From positions 1 to 5,516 of the forward strand of contig QMMZ01000173.1 in assembly GCA_003647525.1 (NCBI GenBank): 5,516 nucleotides of DNA, written 5' to 3'. The notes beneath the pieces are model-generated. The model was not told the origin of the DNA, searched no databases, and saw only the letters and a program-made list of their open reading frames with translations. Both the position numbers and the translations under genes were made by a program. The stretch is from Deltaproteobacteria bacterium. Lineage in GTDB: Bacteria; Desulfobacterota; Desulfobacteria; Desulfobacterales; ETH-SRB1. This document shows, one piece after another, positions 1 through 5,516 of the stretch (position 1 is the first letter of the stretch; each line of letters begins with the position of its first letter).

Positions 1-28
1 TAAAAGCTAACTGCTAAAAATCTTCGAT

Positions 29-56
29 TTGAGAATAGCATCCAGCTGACTATAAT
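29..56 (+). promoter_or_regulatory. Putative sigma70-type promoter of the DUF362 gene
   Basis: A -35 box TTGAGA (29-34, one mismatch to TTGACA) is followed after 16 bp by a perfect -10 box TATAAT (51-56). Transcription would start near 63, leaving a leader of about 75 nt before the ATG at 138. The match is good for an AT-rich background, but it rests on sequence alone. Confidence 0.5.
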
Positions 57-137
57 TTCAGGTGTTTTGAGTTTTCTTCCAGGCACTAATCACGAATTGC
101 TGAAATCGTAAAATTTTCCACTTAAGAAAACAAGCTG

Positions 138-1106
138 ATGGATCTCATACAGGCTGATAACTTAAACAGGGTAATAATAATAAAATGTCCTGACTATGAC
201 AAACTATATCTTACCAAAAATATCGAAAGAGCATTTTCATATTTTGGCGGGATTGAATCACTTGTAAATAAGGGCGAAAAGATCCTGCTGAAACCAAATC
301 TGCTGGTAAAAGATCCCGCAAGGTCAGGCATTACAACACATCCCTTTGTTGTGAAAGCTGTGGCGGATATTGTTAAGACAGCCGAAGGTCTGCCGTATGT
401 TGGAGACAGCCCTGCATTCGGGAGTGTCAATCAGGTTGCTGCAGCTTGCGGGTTGCTGCCTTTGCTTAAGAAAAATAATGTTCCTGTTGTATCTTTCAGG
501 GGGAACAGATCGTTTAATGATAAAATACGAATAACTGATACAGTCAGAGATTTTGATAAAATAATTAATATTCCAAAGCTTAAGGCCCACAGCCAGATGC
601 TTTTTTCAGGAGCAATTAAAAATCTTTTCGGTCTGGTTTCCGGGAAGCTTAAGGCTTGGAGACATTTTAAAGCCCATGCCAGTCACGAAAAATTTTCATT
701 GATGCTTCTTGCCATTTACGAGCAGGTGCGTCCATGCTTTACCATTATTGATGCTATAGATATTATGGAAAAGAAAGGTCCTCGCGGCGGGCCTGTAAGA
801 CGTGCCGGTCTGCTCTTTGCCGGGATAAATTATATAAGTATTGACAGGGCTATTTGTGATGTATTTGGAATAAATCCAGACAGGGTGCCGTTGCTTAAAA
901 CCGCCAGGAAGTACAGCATTAATGGATGCAGGTTAAGGGATATTCAGATAGAAGGAGATGATATTTCTGATGTCAGATCGAAAAAATATCTTTTCCCGGA
1001 AAAATTGAATGATATATCTTTTTCATTTCCCAAAGTAATAAAGAGTATAATACGACATCTTTTAACGGTTCACGGGGGGCAGGGATCATATCGGATAACC
1101 CATTAG
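138..1106 (+). CDS. DUF362 domain-containing protein
   Basis: The 322-residue product belongs to the DUF362 family, whose biochemical role is not settled; members often sit near iron-sulfur or redox genes. Family-type segments seen here are KILLKPNLL (about 48-56), THP (67-69), VGDSPAFG (88-95), IINIPKLKAH (142-151), GAIKNLFGLV (158-167) and DAIDIMEKKGPRGG (205-218), followed by the stretch around GLLFAGINYISIDRA. Many relatives add a ferredoxin-like tail or insert with CxxCxxCxxxC motifs; this protein has only scattered cysteines and no such cluster, so it is the plain DUF362 form. No signal peptide or membrane segment is apparent. The ATG at 138 is the only sensible start, because the conserved N-terminal strand (VIIIKCPDYD) begins 11 residues later, although its ribosome binding site is weak. 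The last 21 bp overlap the 3' end of the convergent oxidoreductase gene. Family assignment is confident; function is unknown. Confidence 0.88.
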   Translation: MDLIQADNLNRVIIIKCPDYDKLYLTKNIERAFSYFGGIESLVNKGEKILLKPNLLVKDPARSGITTHPFVVKAVADIVKTAEGLPYVGDSPAFGSVNQVAAACGLLPLLKKNNVPVVSFRGNRSFNDKIRITDTVRDFDKIINIPKLKAHSQMLFSGAIKNLFGLVSGKLKAWRHFKAHASHEKFSLMLLAIYEQVRPCFTIIDAIDIMEKKGPRGGPVRRAGLLFAGINYISIDRAICDVFGINPDRVPLLKTARKYSINGCRLRDIQIEGDDISDVRSKKYLFPEKLNDISFSFPKVIKSIIRHLLTVHGGQGSYRITH

Positions 1107-4100
1107 CGTTGAAATCTGTGCTATTATTTCTTTTCCCTGTTTATTTTGCCCACGCATAGAAACTGGAACAGATAAAGAGCTTATCCTTCCTTCGATATTT
1201 GTTATGGTTCCCTCTGACTCTTCAAGTGGAAGTGGGGGCAGGATTACTTCTGCGGCGGACAATAATCGTGAACGATAAGGTGATTGAGCTATAAAGAGTT
1301 CAGCCTTGGAAAAAGAGTTTTTTATGGTCTGATCATGTTCAATATCTTCAGGAATGTCTCCCATCAAATAAATTGCGCGAATATTTTCTGTAAGAGTTTT
1401 TTCCAGTATTTTGCATAAAGATAATCCTGGCTGCTCAGGCAGATTTGTTTTCCAGGTGTTTTCTAATTTTTTGCGTTCCTCAATATCATTTGCCGGCTTT
1501 TGTCCTGGGAAGAGGTTTGGTGAAACGCCCATATTAAACAAGCCAAGACCATTTGATTTAAAAACAAGCGGAACAAGCTGTAAAAATTTCTGCATAGACA
1601 TTGAAAGGAGTTGTTTAAGCTGATTTGCATCCCACTTAAAGATTTCCTTTGAATAAAGAAAAGCAGTCGGCAGTTCGTCTGAAATATCAGGTAATGCGTT
1701 ATCCACAAAAGAGACTGTTGCTTTGTTTTTTCTTTGAGCGCGTCTGACAAGCGCATCGATTACTGGATATTGAGCAACAGGATTATCAGAGGTGATAATA
1801 ATTTGTTTTGCGGTTTCAATAGTTCTATATTCAGTTGTAGTTGAAAACAGCGAAATAAATTCATGGGGAATATCTATTTCAGACGGGCTATTGAAAAAAT
1901 CGATATTTGAAGTTTTAAGTACAGCCCTTAAAAATTTCTGAAACAGATATGCTTCTTCATTTGTGCATGCCGGTGTTGCGATTCCTGCAAAAGATTCAGG
2001 CCCATATGTTTTTTCAAGCGTTTTGAGCCGCTGAACAACATGGGAAATCGCCTCATCCCATTCTACAGGAATAAATTGCCCGTTTTGCTTGATCAACGGC
2101 TTATCCAGCCTTTTTCTTCCATTTGTATTTTTATATTTGAACTTTCCATCAATACAAAGATGGCCGTAATTTGGCTTTTTTTTCAGATCTGATGTTACTT
2201 TGACCAAATCATTGCCGATATAGTTTAATATTAAATTACATCCGCAGCCGCATACAGAACAAGTGGTTGATATGGTTTCAAGATGGAAAGGGCCTGGTTG
2301 TTTTTTTGTTTTTTCAATAAGTGCGCCTGTGGGACAGTTGCTTACGCATAAACCGCATGAAACACAATTGTCGTTGATTACAGGTCCGAAAAATGATGCC
2401 TTGCCTTTTTGATCAAATTCAATGGCTTCTATCTTGATTGCATCTGAACACTGGTATTCAGAGCAGTTGCGCATGCATCGCCTGCAGTTGATGCATTTGT
2501 TTGGATCAACTATGATGTAAGGATGGGTGTCATCTATTTCAAACTTTTTTTCCTGCCAGCTTTCAAGGCTTGAAATATCTACTTCATACTCTGTGGCATA
2601 TTCTCTCAATTTGCATTCAAAGGCATCAATACATCCGCATGAAAGACATCTCTTTGCCTCTTGGACGGCAGTTTCTTCTGAAATCCCCAAATCTACTTCT
2701 TCAAAGTTATTGCGCCGGGCACCGGCAGGAAGTTCCGGCATTTTTGCCCTTGCTTTCTTTGCAACACCGACGAAGTTTTGTGAATCGACTTTATCAAGGG
2801 GACCTTTGCTTATGTTAAAAGGCATTTCAGGGGATTTTACAGGCTTTTTGCGCAGGAACAGATCAATGGAGCGAGCGGCTCGTCTGCCTGCACTAAAAGC
2901 TGATACCACTGTCCTGGGGCCGGTAAAGACGTCTCCTCCGGTAAAGACCCCTACTGCATTTGTCTGAAGAGTTCCCGGGTGCGCAACAATTGTTCCCCAA
3001 CGCGTGGTTTCGCACTTTTGGCCAATTTCATCATTCTGCAAACAAGACATTTCAGGTACCTGGCCGATAGCAGTTATTACAGTATCAGCATCAACTGTTT
3101 TTTCTGAACCAGATATGGGCACTGGCCTGCACCTTCCACTAGAATCTTTTTCGCAAAGCTTCATACTTATATATTCCATCTGTTTTAACTTGCCGTTTTC
3201 ACCAACAAGCCGTGAAGGAGCAACAAGTATATTTATTTCGATTCCTTCCTCTTCTGCAGCATCAACCTCTGCTGCAAGAGCCGGCATTTCTACTCTTGAT
3301 CGACGATAGTATATGGCGACATTTTTTGCTCCCAGTCGTAGAGCGGTTCGTGCTGCGTCAATTGCGGTATTGCCGCCGCCTATAACAATCACCCTGTTTC
3401 CAATCCCGACATTTTTTCTTAGTGAAACATCTGTAAGAAATTTTGTGCCTTCAATTACGCCATGAAGTTCTTCTCCGGGTATTCTCAGATTGCGGTAACC
3501 CCAACACCCGATGCCTAAAAAAATTGCACTGTAACCTTCTGCAAACAGGCTGTCAAAGGTGAAATCTTTTTCCATGGCCACATTGGTTTTCGCTTCAATC
3601 CCTATCTGCAGGATTGATTCTATTTCAAGATCAAGTATGTGTCTTGGAAGGCGGTAATCAGGAATTCCATATCGTAATTGTCCGCCTAACTCAGGCATGG
3701 CCTCAAGTATAGTCACTTCATGGCCCATTTGTCTCAGATAAAAGGCAGTGGAGAGCCCGGCCGGTCCTCCTCCAACCACGGCAACTCTGTAACCTGAAGG
3801 TTCCGGGAGACATACAATCAATTTCTTGTAATTATTTTTTTCATAATCACCAAGAAAACGCTTTGCAAAGTTAATACAAACAGGCTCGTCAACTCTTTGG
3901 CGCCGGCATTCGGTTTCACAGGGATGGGGGCATATTCTTCCGATTACAAGTGGCATTGGGCAGCGTTCCTTAACGAGTTTTAATGCTTCCAGATATTGAC
4001 CGTTTGCAAGCAGCGCAAGATATCCCTGGATATCCACGTTTGCCGGGCATGTGAGGTGGCATGGGGCTACGCAGTCTCCATAGTGTTTTGACAGAATCAA

Positions 4101-4373
4101 TTCTATTTTATTTTGACGGGCCTGGCGGACCCGTTCAGAATTGGTATCTATAACCATTCCTTCTTTGACCTTTGCGACACACGATGTAACCAGACGATCC
4201 TGGCCTTCAATTTCAACTATGCATAAACGGCATCGTCCCAATGGCTTGAGATGTTCCTGATAGCAAAGGGTTGGTATCTTTATCCCTGATTCTTCTGCTG
4301 CCTGTAAGATGGTGGTATCAGGTTTTACTGCAGTTACTTTTCCGTTGATTGTAAGCTGAATTTTGTTTGACAA
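1086..4373 (-). CDS. Multi-domain iron-sulfur flavoprotein oxidoreductase (2Fe-2S / GltD-like / 2x4Fe-4S / NuoG-FdhA-like fusion)
   Basis: The 1095-residue protein carries, in order, a NuoG-type 2Fe-2S ferredoxin domain (1-80; Cys37, 48, 51, 65) and a Cys-His stretch (His97, Cys101, 105, 109) that runs into a GltD/NfnB-type N-terminal domain (about 105-175; Cys138, 148, 152, 156). A FAD and NAD(P)H module follows, with GGGPAGL at 201-207, GGGNTAID at 332-339, YYRRSRVEMPA at 355-365 and GVFTGGD at 475-481. Then come a CLSCGC motif (576-581) and two CxxCxxCxxxC clusters (Cys627, 630, 633, 637 and Cys670, 673, 676, 680). Last is a molybdopterin-oxidoreductase-like region (about 700-1095) with its Fe-S motif (Cys705, 708, 712, 740). 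That region is short for a formate dehydrogenase and shows no obvious catalytic Cys or Sec, so it may be structural as in NuoG. The likely role is cytoplasmic electron transfer between NAD(P)H and an unknown partner; no hydrogenase or dehydrogenase subunit lies nearby. The start is TTG behind a strong ribosome binding site. Domain calls are firm; the substrate is not known. Confidence 0.9.
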   Translation of the reverse strand: MSNKIQLTINGKVTAVKPDTTILQAAEESGIKIPTLCYQEHLKPLGRCRLCIVEIEGQDRLVTSCVAKVKEGMVIDTNSERVRQARQNKIELILSKHYGDCVAPCHLTCPANVDIQGYLALLANGQYLEALKLVKERCPMPLVIGRICPHPCETECRRQRVDEPVCINFAKRFLGDYEKNNYKKLIVCLPEPSGYRVAVVGGGPAGLSTAFYLRQMGHEVTILEAMPELGGQLRYGIPDYRLPRHILDLEIESILQIGIEAKTNVAMEKDFTFDSLFAEGYSAIFLGIGCWGYRNLRIPGEELHGVIEGTKFLTDVSLRKNVGIGNRVIVIGGGNTAIDAARTALRLGAKNVAIYYRRSRVEMPALAAEVDAAEEEGIEINILVAPSRLVGENGKLKQMEYISMKLCEKDSSGRCRPVPISGSEKTVDADTVITAIGQVPEMSCLQNDEIGQKCETTRWGTIVAHPGTLQTNAVGVFTGGDVFTGPRTVVSAFSAGRRAARSIDLFLRKKPVKSPEMPFNISKGPLDKVDSQNFVGVAKKARAKMPELPAGARRNNFEEVDLGISEETAVQEAKRCLSCGCIDAFECKLREYATEYEVDISSLESWQEKKFEIDDTHPYIIVDPNKCINCRRCMRNCSEYQCSDAIKIEAIEFDQKGKASFFGPVINDNCVSCGLCVSNCPTGALIEKTKKQPGPFHLETISTTCSVCGCGCNLILNYIGNDLVKVTSDLKKKPNYGHLCIDGKFKYKNTNGRKRLDKPLIKQNGQFIPVEWDEAISHVVQRLKTLEKTYGPESFAGIATPACTNEEAYLFQKFLRAVLKTSNIDFFNSPSEIDIPHEFISLFSTTTEYRTIETAKQIIITSDNPVAQYPVIDALVRRAQRKNKATVSFVDNALPDISDELPTAFLYSKEIFKWDANQLKQLLSMSMQKFLQLVPLVFKSNGLGLFNMGVSPNLFPGQKPANDIEERKKLENTWKTNLPEQPGLSLCKILEKTLTENIRAIYLMGDIPEDIEHDQTIKNSFSKAELFIAQSPYRSRLLSAAEVILPPLPLEESEGTITNIEGRISSLSVPVSMRGQNKQGKEIIAQISTLMGYPI

Positions 4374-4377
4374 GCCG

Positions 4378-4386
4378 CACCTCCTA
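4378..4386 (-). promoter_or_regulatory. Strong ribosome binding site that fixes a TTG start
   Basis: On the minus strand TAGGAGGTG matches the 16S anti-Shine-Dalgarno consensus over nine bases. The AGGAGG core (4385-4380) lies 6 nt upstream of TTG (4373-4371), an ideal spacing. The overlapping GTG within the site is out of frame, so TTG is the supported start of the oxidoreductase gene. Confidence 0.8.
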
Positions 4387-4395
4387 AAAGTCTAT

Positions 4396-4423
4396 AATAT
4401 AGAAATTTCCATTTTATGCTTAA
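4396..4423 (-). promoter_or_regulatory. Possible promoter of the oxidoreductase gene
   Basis: On the minus strand TATATT (4401-4396, five of six matches to the -10 consensus) lies 16 bp downstream of TTAAGC (4423-4418), a poor -35 box. Transcription would begin near 4389 and leave a leader of only about 16 nt carrying the ribosome binding site. The -35 is weak and the region is AT-rich, so this is a candidate only; transcription could also enter from further upstream through the repeat region. Confidence 0.25.
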
Positions 4424-4437
4424 TGAATTCGGTACCA

Positions 4438-4473
4438 TAAAAGTGCCTAAAGTGAGCTAAAGTGTCTAAAGTT
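4438..4473. repeat. TAAAGTG short tandem repeat cluster
   Basis: Four copies of a TAAAGTG-like unit occur at 4438-4445 (with one extra A), 4448-4454, 4458-4464 and 4467-4473 (last base T instead of G). The spacing is 10, 10 and 9 bp, about one helical turn. The cluster leads directly into a hairpin at 4479-4491. It lies in the 5' region of the oxidoreductase gene, so it could be an operator-like array or part of a dispersed intergenic repeat. The sequence alone does not separate these possibilities. Confidence 0.6.
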
Positions 4474-4500
4474 GTGGTACGCCTTCGGCGTGCTATAGAC
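4464..4500. repeat. Two-tier hairpin next to the TAAAGTG cluster
   Basis: An inner perfect stem ACGCC/GGCGT (4479-4483 with 4487-4491) closes a TTC loop. An outer stem GTCTA/TAGAC (4464-4468 with 4496-4500) can enclose it, with unpaired bases between the two. No T-run follows on either strand, so it does not look like an intrinsic terminator. It probably forms one unit with the TAAAGTG copies, as in small dispersed palindromic elements. Confidence 0.5.
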
Positions 4501-4535
4501 TTTCAGATAATTAATTTCACAAGGCTGATCAGACG

Positions 4536-4607
4536 AACCGCGCAGTACGGACCCGTATGCTGCGTGGTGTGGGAGGGGCGCCTTGTGAGGGGTGTCCCTA
4601 TCCCGAT
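4536..4607 (+). mobile_element. Orphan 3' end of a group II intron (domains V and VI)
   Basis: Domain V (4536-4569, 34 nt) has a 9-bp lower stem (4537-4545 with 4560-4568) containing the triad CGC with a central G-U pair (4540 with 4565), a 2-nt bulge TG (4558-4559), an upper stem TACG/CGTA (4546-4549 with 4554-4557) and a four-base loop GACC. Domain VI follows (4571-4604): GGGA pairs with TCCC, A4600 is bulged, G4575-4578 pairs with 4596-4599, and a distal stem ends in a GTGA loop (4585-4588). The bulged A lies eight positions from a 3' end of the expected AY type (…CCCGAT, ending at 4607). These are defining features of a group II ribozyme 3' end. No reverse transcriptase or 5' intron half is visible here, so this is a remnant rather than a working intron. 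The fold was derived by hand. Confidence 0.75.
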
Positions 4608-4650
4608 GGACTCAGCCGCTCCGCGCTCCGGGCAACAGCTAATTACTTAG
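4608..4650. other. GC-rich flank of the intron end
   Basis: This short GC-rich stretch in otherwise AT-rich DNA would be the 3' exon side of the intron. It includes an imperfect small hairpin, AGC-C-GC against GC-GCT with a TCC loop (about 4613-4626). No gene is evident. It may be the original insertion target or another fragment of intergenic repeat. Confidence 0.3.
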
Positions 4651-4854
4651 CATTATCTATGGGGAATGTAAAGCTGTGATTTTGCATCAAGATATGTAAA
4701 TTTTCGAAGTTTACAACTCTCATTGATCTGAAATTTAGCTCATATAAGCGAAAAAAAGGCATTAGAATACCCAAATTTATTTACATAAGGCCGCCTGTAT
4801 AGCAACTTCGGGCCAAATACCGCCAGGTTTGGGCACAGTTCACGATTTGGCAGT
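4651..4854. other. Non-coding AT-rich spacer with a small hairpin
   Basis: No credible gene is present on either strand. A hairpin at 4696-4714 pairs GTAAA with TTTAC and extends inward through a T-G pair and two A-T pairs to a TCG loop. An imperfect one at 4813-4832 pairs CCAAA with TTTGG around an inner CC/GG. Neither is followed by a T-run. The spacer separates the tRNA terminator from the intron remnant. Confidence 0.4.
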
Positions 4855-4887
4855 AAAAAAGGGATTAGCCGATGTTAGGCTAATCCC
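4855..4887 (-). terminator. Rho-independent terminator of the tRNA-Leu gene
   Basis: A perfect 10-bp stem, GGGATTAGCC with GGCTAATCCC (4861-4870 and 4878-4887), closes a 7-nt loop. On the minus strand it is followed at once by six T residues (complement of 4855-4860). It starts 11 nt past the CCA end of the tRNA, which is the expected place for a tRNA transcript terminator, and it isolates that transcript from the oxidoreductase gene. Confidence 0.9.
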
Positions 4888-4898
4888 TTGATTTTACT

Positions 4899-4985
4899 TG
4901 GTGCCGGAGCTCGGAATCGAACCGAGATGGAGTTGCCTCCGGAGGATTTTGAGTCCTCTGCGTCTACCAGTTTCACCACTCCGGC
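4899..4985 (-). tRNA. tRNA-Leu (anticodon CAA)
   Basis: The 87-nt minus-strand gene reads UUG leucine codons. The acceptor stem pairs GCCGGAG (4985-4979) with CTCCGGC (4909-4903), followed by discriminator A (4902) and an encoded CCA (4901-4899). The anticodon stem GAGGA/TCCTC encloses loop CTCAAAA, placing anticodon CAA at 4951-4949. A long variable arm with a GGAG/CTCC stem and GCAA loop marks a class II tRNA. The T arm is CTCGG-TTCGATT-CCGAG. The stems examined are fully paired, so the gene looks functional. It has its own promoter and terminator. Confidence 0.97.
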
Positions 4986-4993
4986 GCAAAATT

Positions 4994-5024
4994 ATTATAT
5001 ATGTGAATCAGCGGCTGTTGTCAA
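4994..5024 (-). promoter_or_regulatory. Sigma70-type promoter of tRNA-Leu
   Basis: On the minus strand a perfect -35 box TTGACA (5024-5019) is followed after 17 bp by TATATA (5001-4996), or after 19 bp by a perfect TATAAT (4999-4994). The start site would fall only a few bases before the mature tRNA 5' end at 4985, giving a very short precursor leader. The strong -35 and the position support the call. Confidence 0.7.
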
Positions 5025-5113
5025 TAAAATTGCTTTTATCGTAACAATTTAGCCTTTTGAAAAAGAATCTGATAACAGGATAACCCTCCAGGCGGGCAGG
5101 CAAGGATAAACAT

Positions 5114-5169
5114 GTAGGGGCGAATCTTGTATTCGCCCTAATCAAGGCGATCACAAGGATCGCCCCTAC
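5114..5169. repeat. 56-bp palindromic double-hairpin repeat element
   Basis: The element is bounded by a perfect 10-bp inverted repeat, GTAGGGGCGA (5114-5123) and TCGCCCCTAC (5160-5169). Inside are two hairpins: GGCGAAT/ATTCGCC (5119-5125 with 5131-5137, loop CTTGT) and GGCGATC/GATCGCC (5146-5152 with 5158-5164, loop ACAAG). The two loops are exact complements, so the halves can form two small hairpins or one long one. This resembles REP or small MITE-like elements found between bacterial genes. It lies 30 bp past the stop codon of the Sua5-type gene. No T-run follows on the minus strand, so it is not a typical terminator. Confidence 0.7.
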
Positions 5170-5199
5170 GAAAAAATAATATTTAAAAGCGCTAAGGTC

Positions 5200-5516
5200 T
5201 TACCTTTTCTCAAGTGCTGCAAAAATATTCTTTGCAGAAACATAACCTTCCCTTAAAATTGTGGGGAAGGAAGTTGTAACATCGATAACTGTCGAACCTG
5301 TTCCCCCTTTGAGCTGACCTGCATCAAGCATCATGTCTATTTTATCGGCAATTTGAACATCAAGATCAGATATAGCTGAACACCCTAATTGCCCTGATAT
5401 ATTGGCGCTTGTTCCTGTTATCGGGCTATTCACTTTTTTTACAAGGGAAAGAGCTACAGGATGTTCTGGCATGCGTATGCCGATTTTGCCTGTACCTCCG
5501 GTAAGATTGCGGGAGA
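5200..5516 (-). CDS. Threonylcarbamoyl-AMP synthase, Sua5/YciO/YrdC family (3' part; 5' end outside window)
   Basis: The gene enters from the right edge; 104 C-terminal residues plus the stop codon are visible, and the reading frame stays open to the edge. This family makes threonylcarbamoyl-AMP from threonine, bicarbonate and ATP in the cytoplasm, the first step of the t6A37 modification of tRNAs reading ANN codons. Family segments seen are TGKIGIRMPEHPVA, the GTSANISG signature, DAGQLKGGTGSTVIDV and the closing ILREG. The protein stops soon after ILREG, so it is the short YrdC/YwlC-like form without the extra C-terminal Sua5 domain. The N-terminal nucleotide-binding motif is outside the window. 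The in-frame ATG at 5472 is internal, because family sequence continues upstream of it. YciO-type paralogues look similar, so the exact activity is slightly less certain than the family. Confidence 0.9.
   Translation of the reverse strand, partial: SRNLTGGTGKIGIRMPEHPVALSLVKKVNSPITGTSANISGQLGCSAISDLDVQIADKIDMMLDAGQLKGGTGSTVIDVTTSFPTILREGYVSAKNIFAALEKR

Noticed and set aside
194..590. Minus-strand open frames inside the DUF362 gene
   Set aside because: They are antisense to conserved DUF362 motifs, with no family match and no supporting signals.
1086..1088. TGA of the oxidoreductase as a selenocysteine codon, given the formate-dehydrogenase-like C-terminus
   Set aside because: The frame past TGA reaches a stop after only seven more codons, and the TGA lies at the extreme C-terminus, not at the expected catalytic position. 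It is an ordinary stop.
1411..1756. Open frames on both strands within the oxidoreductase 3' half
   Set aside because: They lie in other frames of a well-supported gene with no sign of independent coding.
2527..2967. 146-residue + strand open frame opposite the oxidoreductase
   Set aside because: It is antisense to the FAD and cysteine-motif coding region of a clearly real gene, and its translation resembles no known family.
4425..4436. Adjacent EcoRI and KpnI sites (GAATTC GGTACC), suggesting a cloning-vector remnant
   Set aside because: The pUC-type polylinker has additional bases between these sites and no other vector sequence follows. Coincidence within natural repeat DNA is more likely.
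4462..4650. Possible 62-residue + strand protein
   Set aside because: It runs through the hairpin and the intron domain V-VI structure. Its composition reflects the RNA fold, no ribosome binding site precedes it, and the RNA explanation accounts for the sequence better.
5114..5169. Intrinsic terminator of the Sua5-type gene
   Set aside because: No T-run follows the hairpins on the minus strand, and the two-hairpin palindrome fits a dispersed repeat better.
5200..5472. A complete 90-residue protein starting at the ATG at 5472
   Set aside because: Conserved Sua5/YrdC sequence (TGKIGIR) continues in frame upstream of that ATG to the window edge, so the ATG is internal to a longer gene.

Overview
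The window is 5.5 kb of a moderately AT-rich bacterial chromosome. It carries two complete protein genes, one partial protein gene, one tRNA gene and a repeat-rich intergenic stretch. No gene here fixes the taxon. A large iron-sulfur flavoprotein with NuoG/formate-dehydrogenase parts, a DUF362 protein and the style of the intergenic repeats suggest an anaerobe, perhaps a sulfate-reducing Desulfobacterota. That assignment is inference.

Layout: positions 1-137 hold a good sigma70-type promoter reading right. It serves a DUF362 protein gene (138-1106, + strand). Converging on it, with a 21-bp overlap of the 3' ends, is a 1095-residue multi-cofactor oxidoreductase gene (4373-1086, - strand) that starts at TTG behind a near-perfect ribosome binding site. 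Upstream of that gene, 4374-4898 has no credible protein gene. It contains a cluster of TAAAGTG repeats with a hairpin (4438-4500), an orphan 3' end of a group II intron (domains V and VI, 4536-4607, + strand), a short GC-rich flank, and AT-rich sequence with one small hairpin. Next come a rho-independent terminator and a tRNA-Leu(CAA) gene (- strand) with its own promoter. Beyond it is a 56-bp double-hairpin repeat (5114-5169). The window ends in the 3' part of a threonylcarbamoyl-AMP synthase gene (Sua5/YrdC family, - strand).

The genes do not form one pathway. The oxidoreductase looks monocistronic: it is separated from the tRNA by a terminator and about 480 bp of repeat-laden DNA, and it converges on the DUF362 gene. 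It combines a 2Fe-2S domain, a GltD/NfnB-type FAD and NAD(P)H module, two ferredoxin-type 4Fe-4S motifs and a reduced NuoG/FdhA-like C-terminal region. It is probably a cytoplasmic electron-transfer enzyme moving electrons between NAD(P)H and an unidentified partner. tRNA-Leu and the Sua5-type enzyme are both translation-related, but nothing shows they are co-transcribed.

The clearest non-obvious signal is the group II intron 3' end. It keeps the expected domain V fold, with a CGC triad that includes a G-U pair and a 2-nt bulge, and a domain VI with a bulged branch-site adenosine, yet no intron-encoded protein or 5' half is visible.
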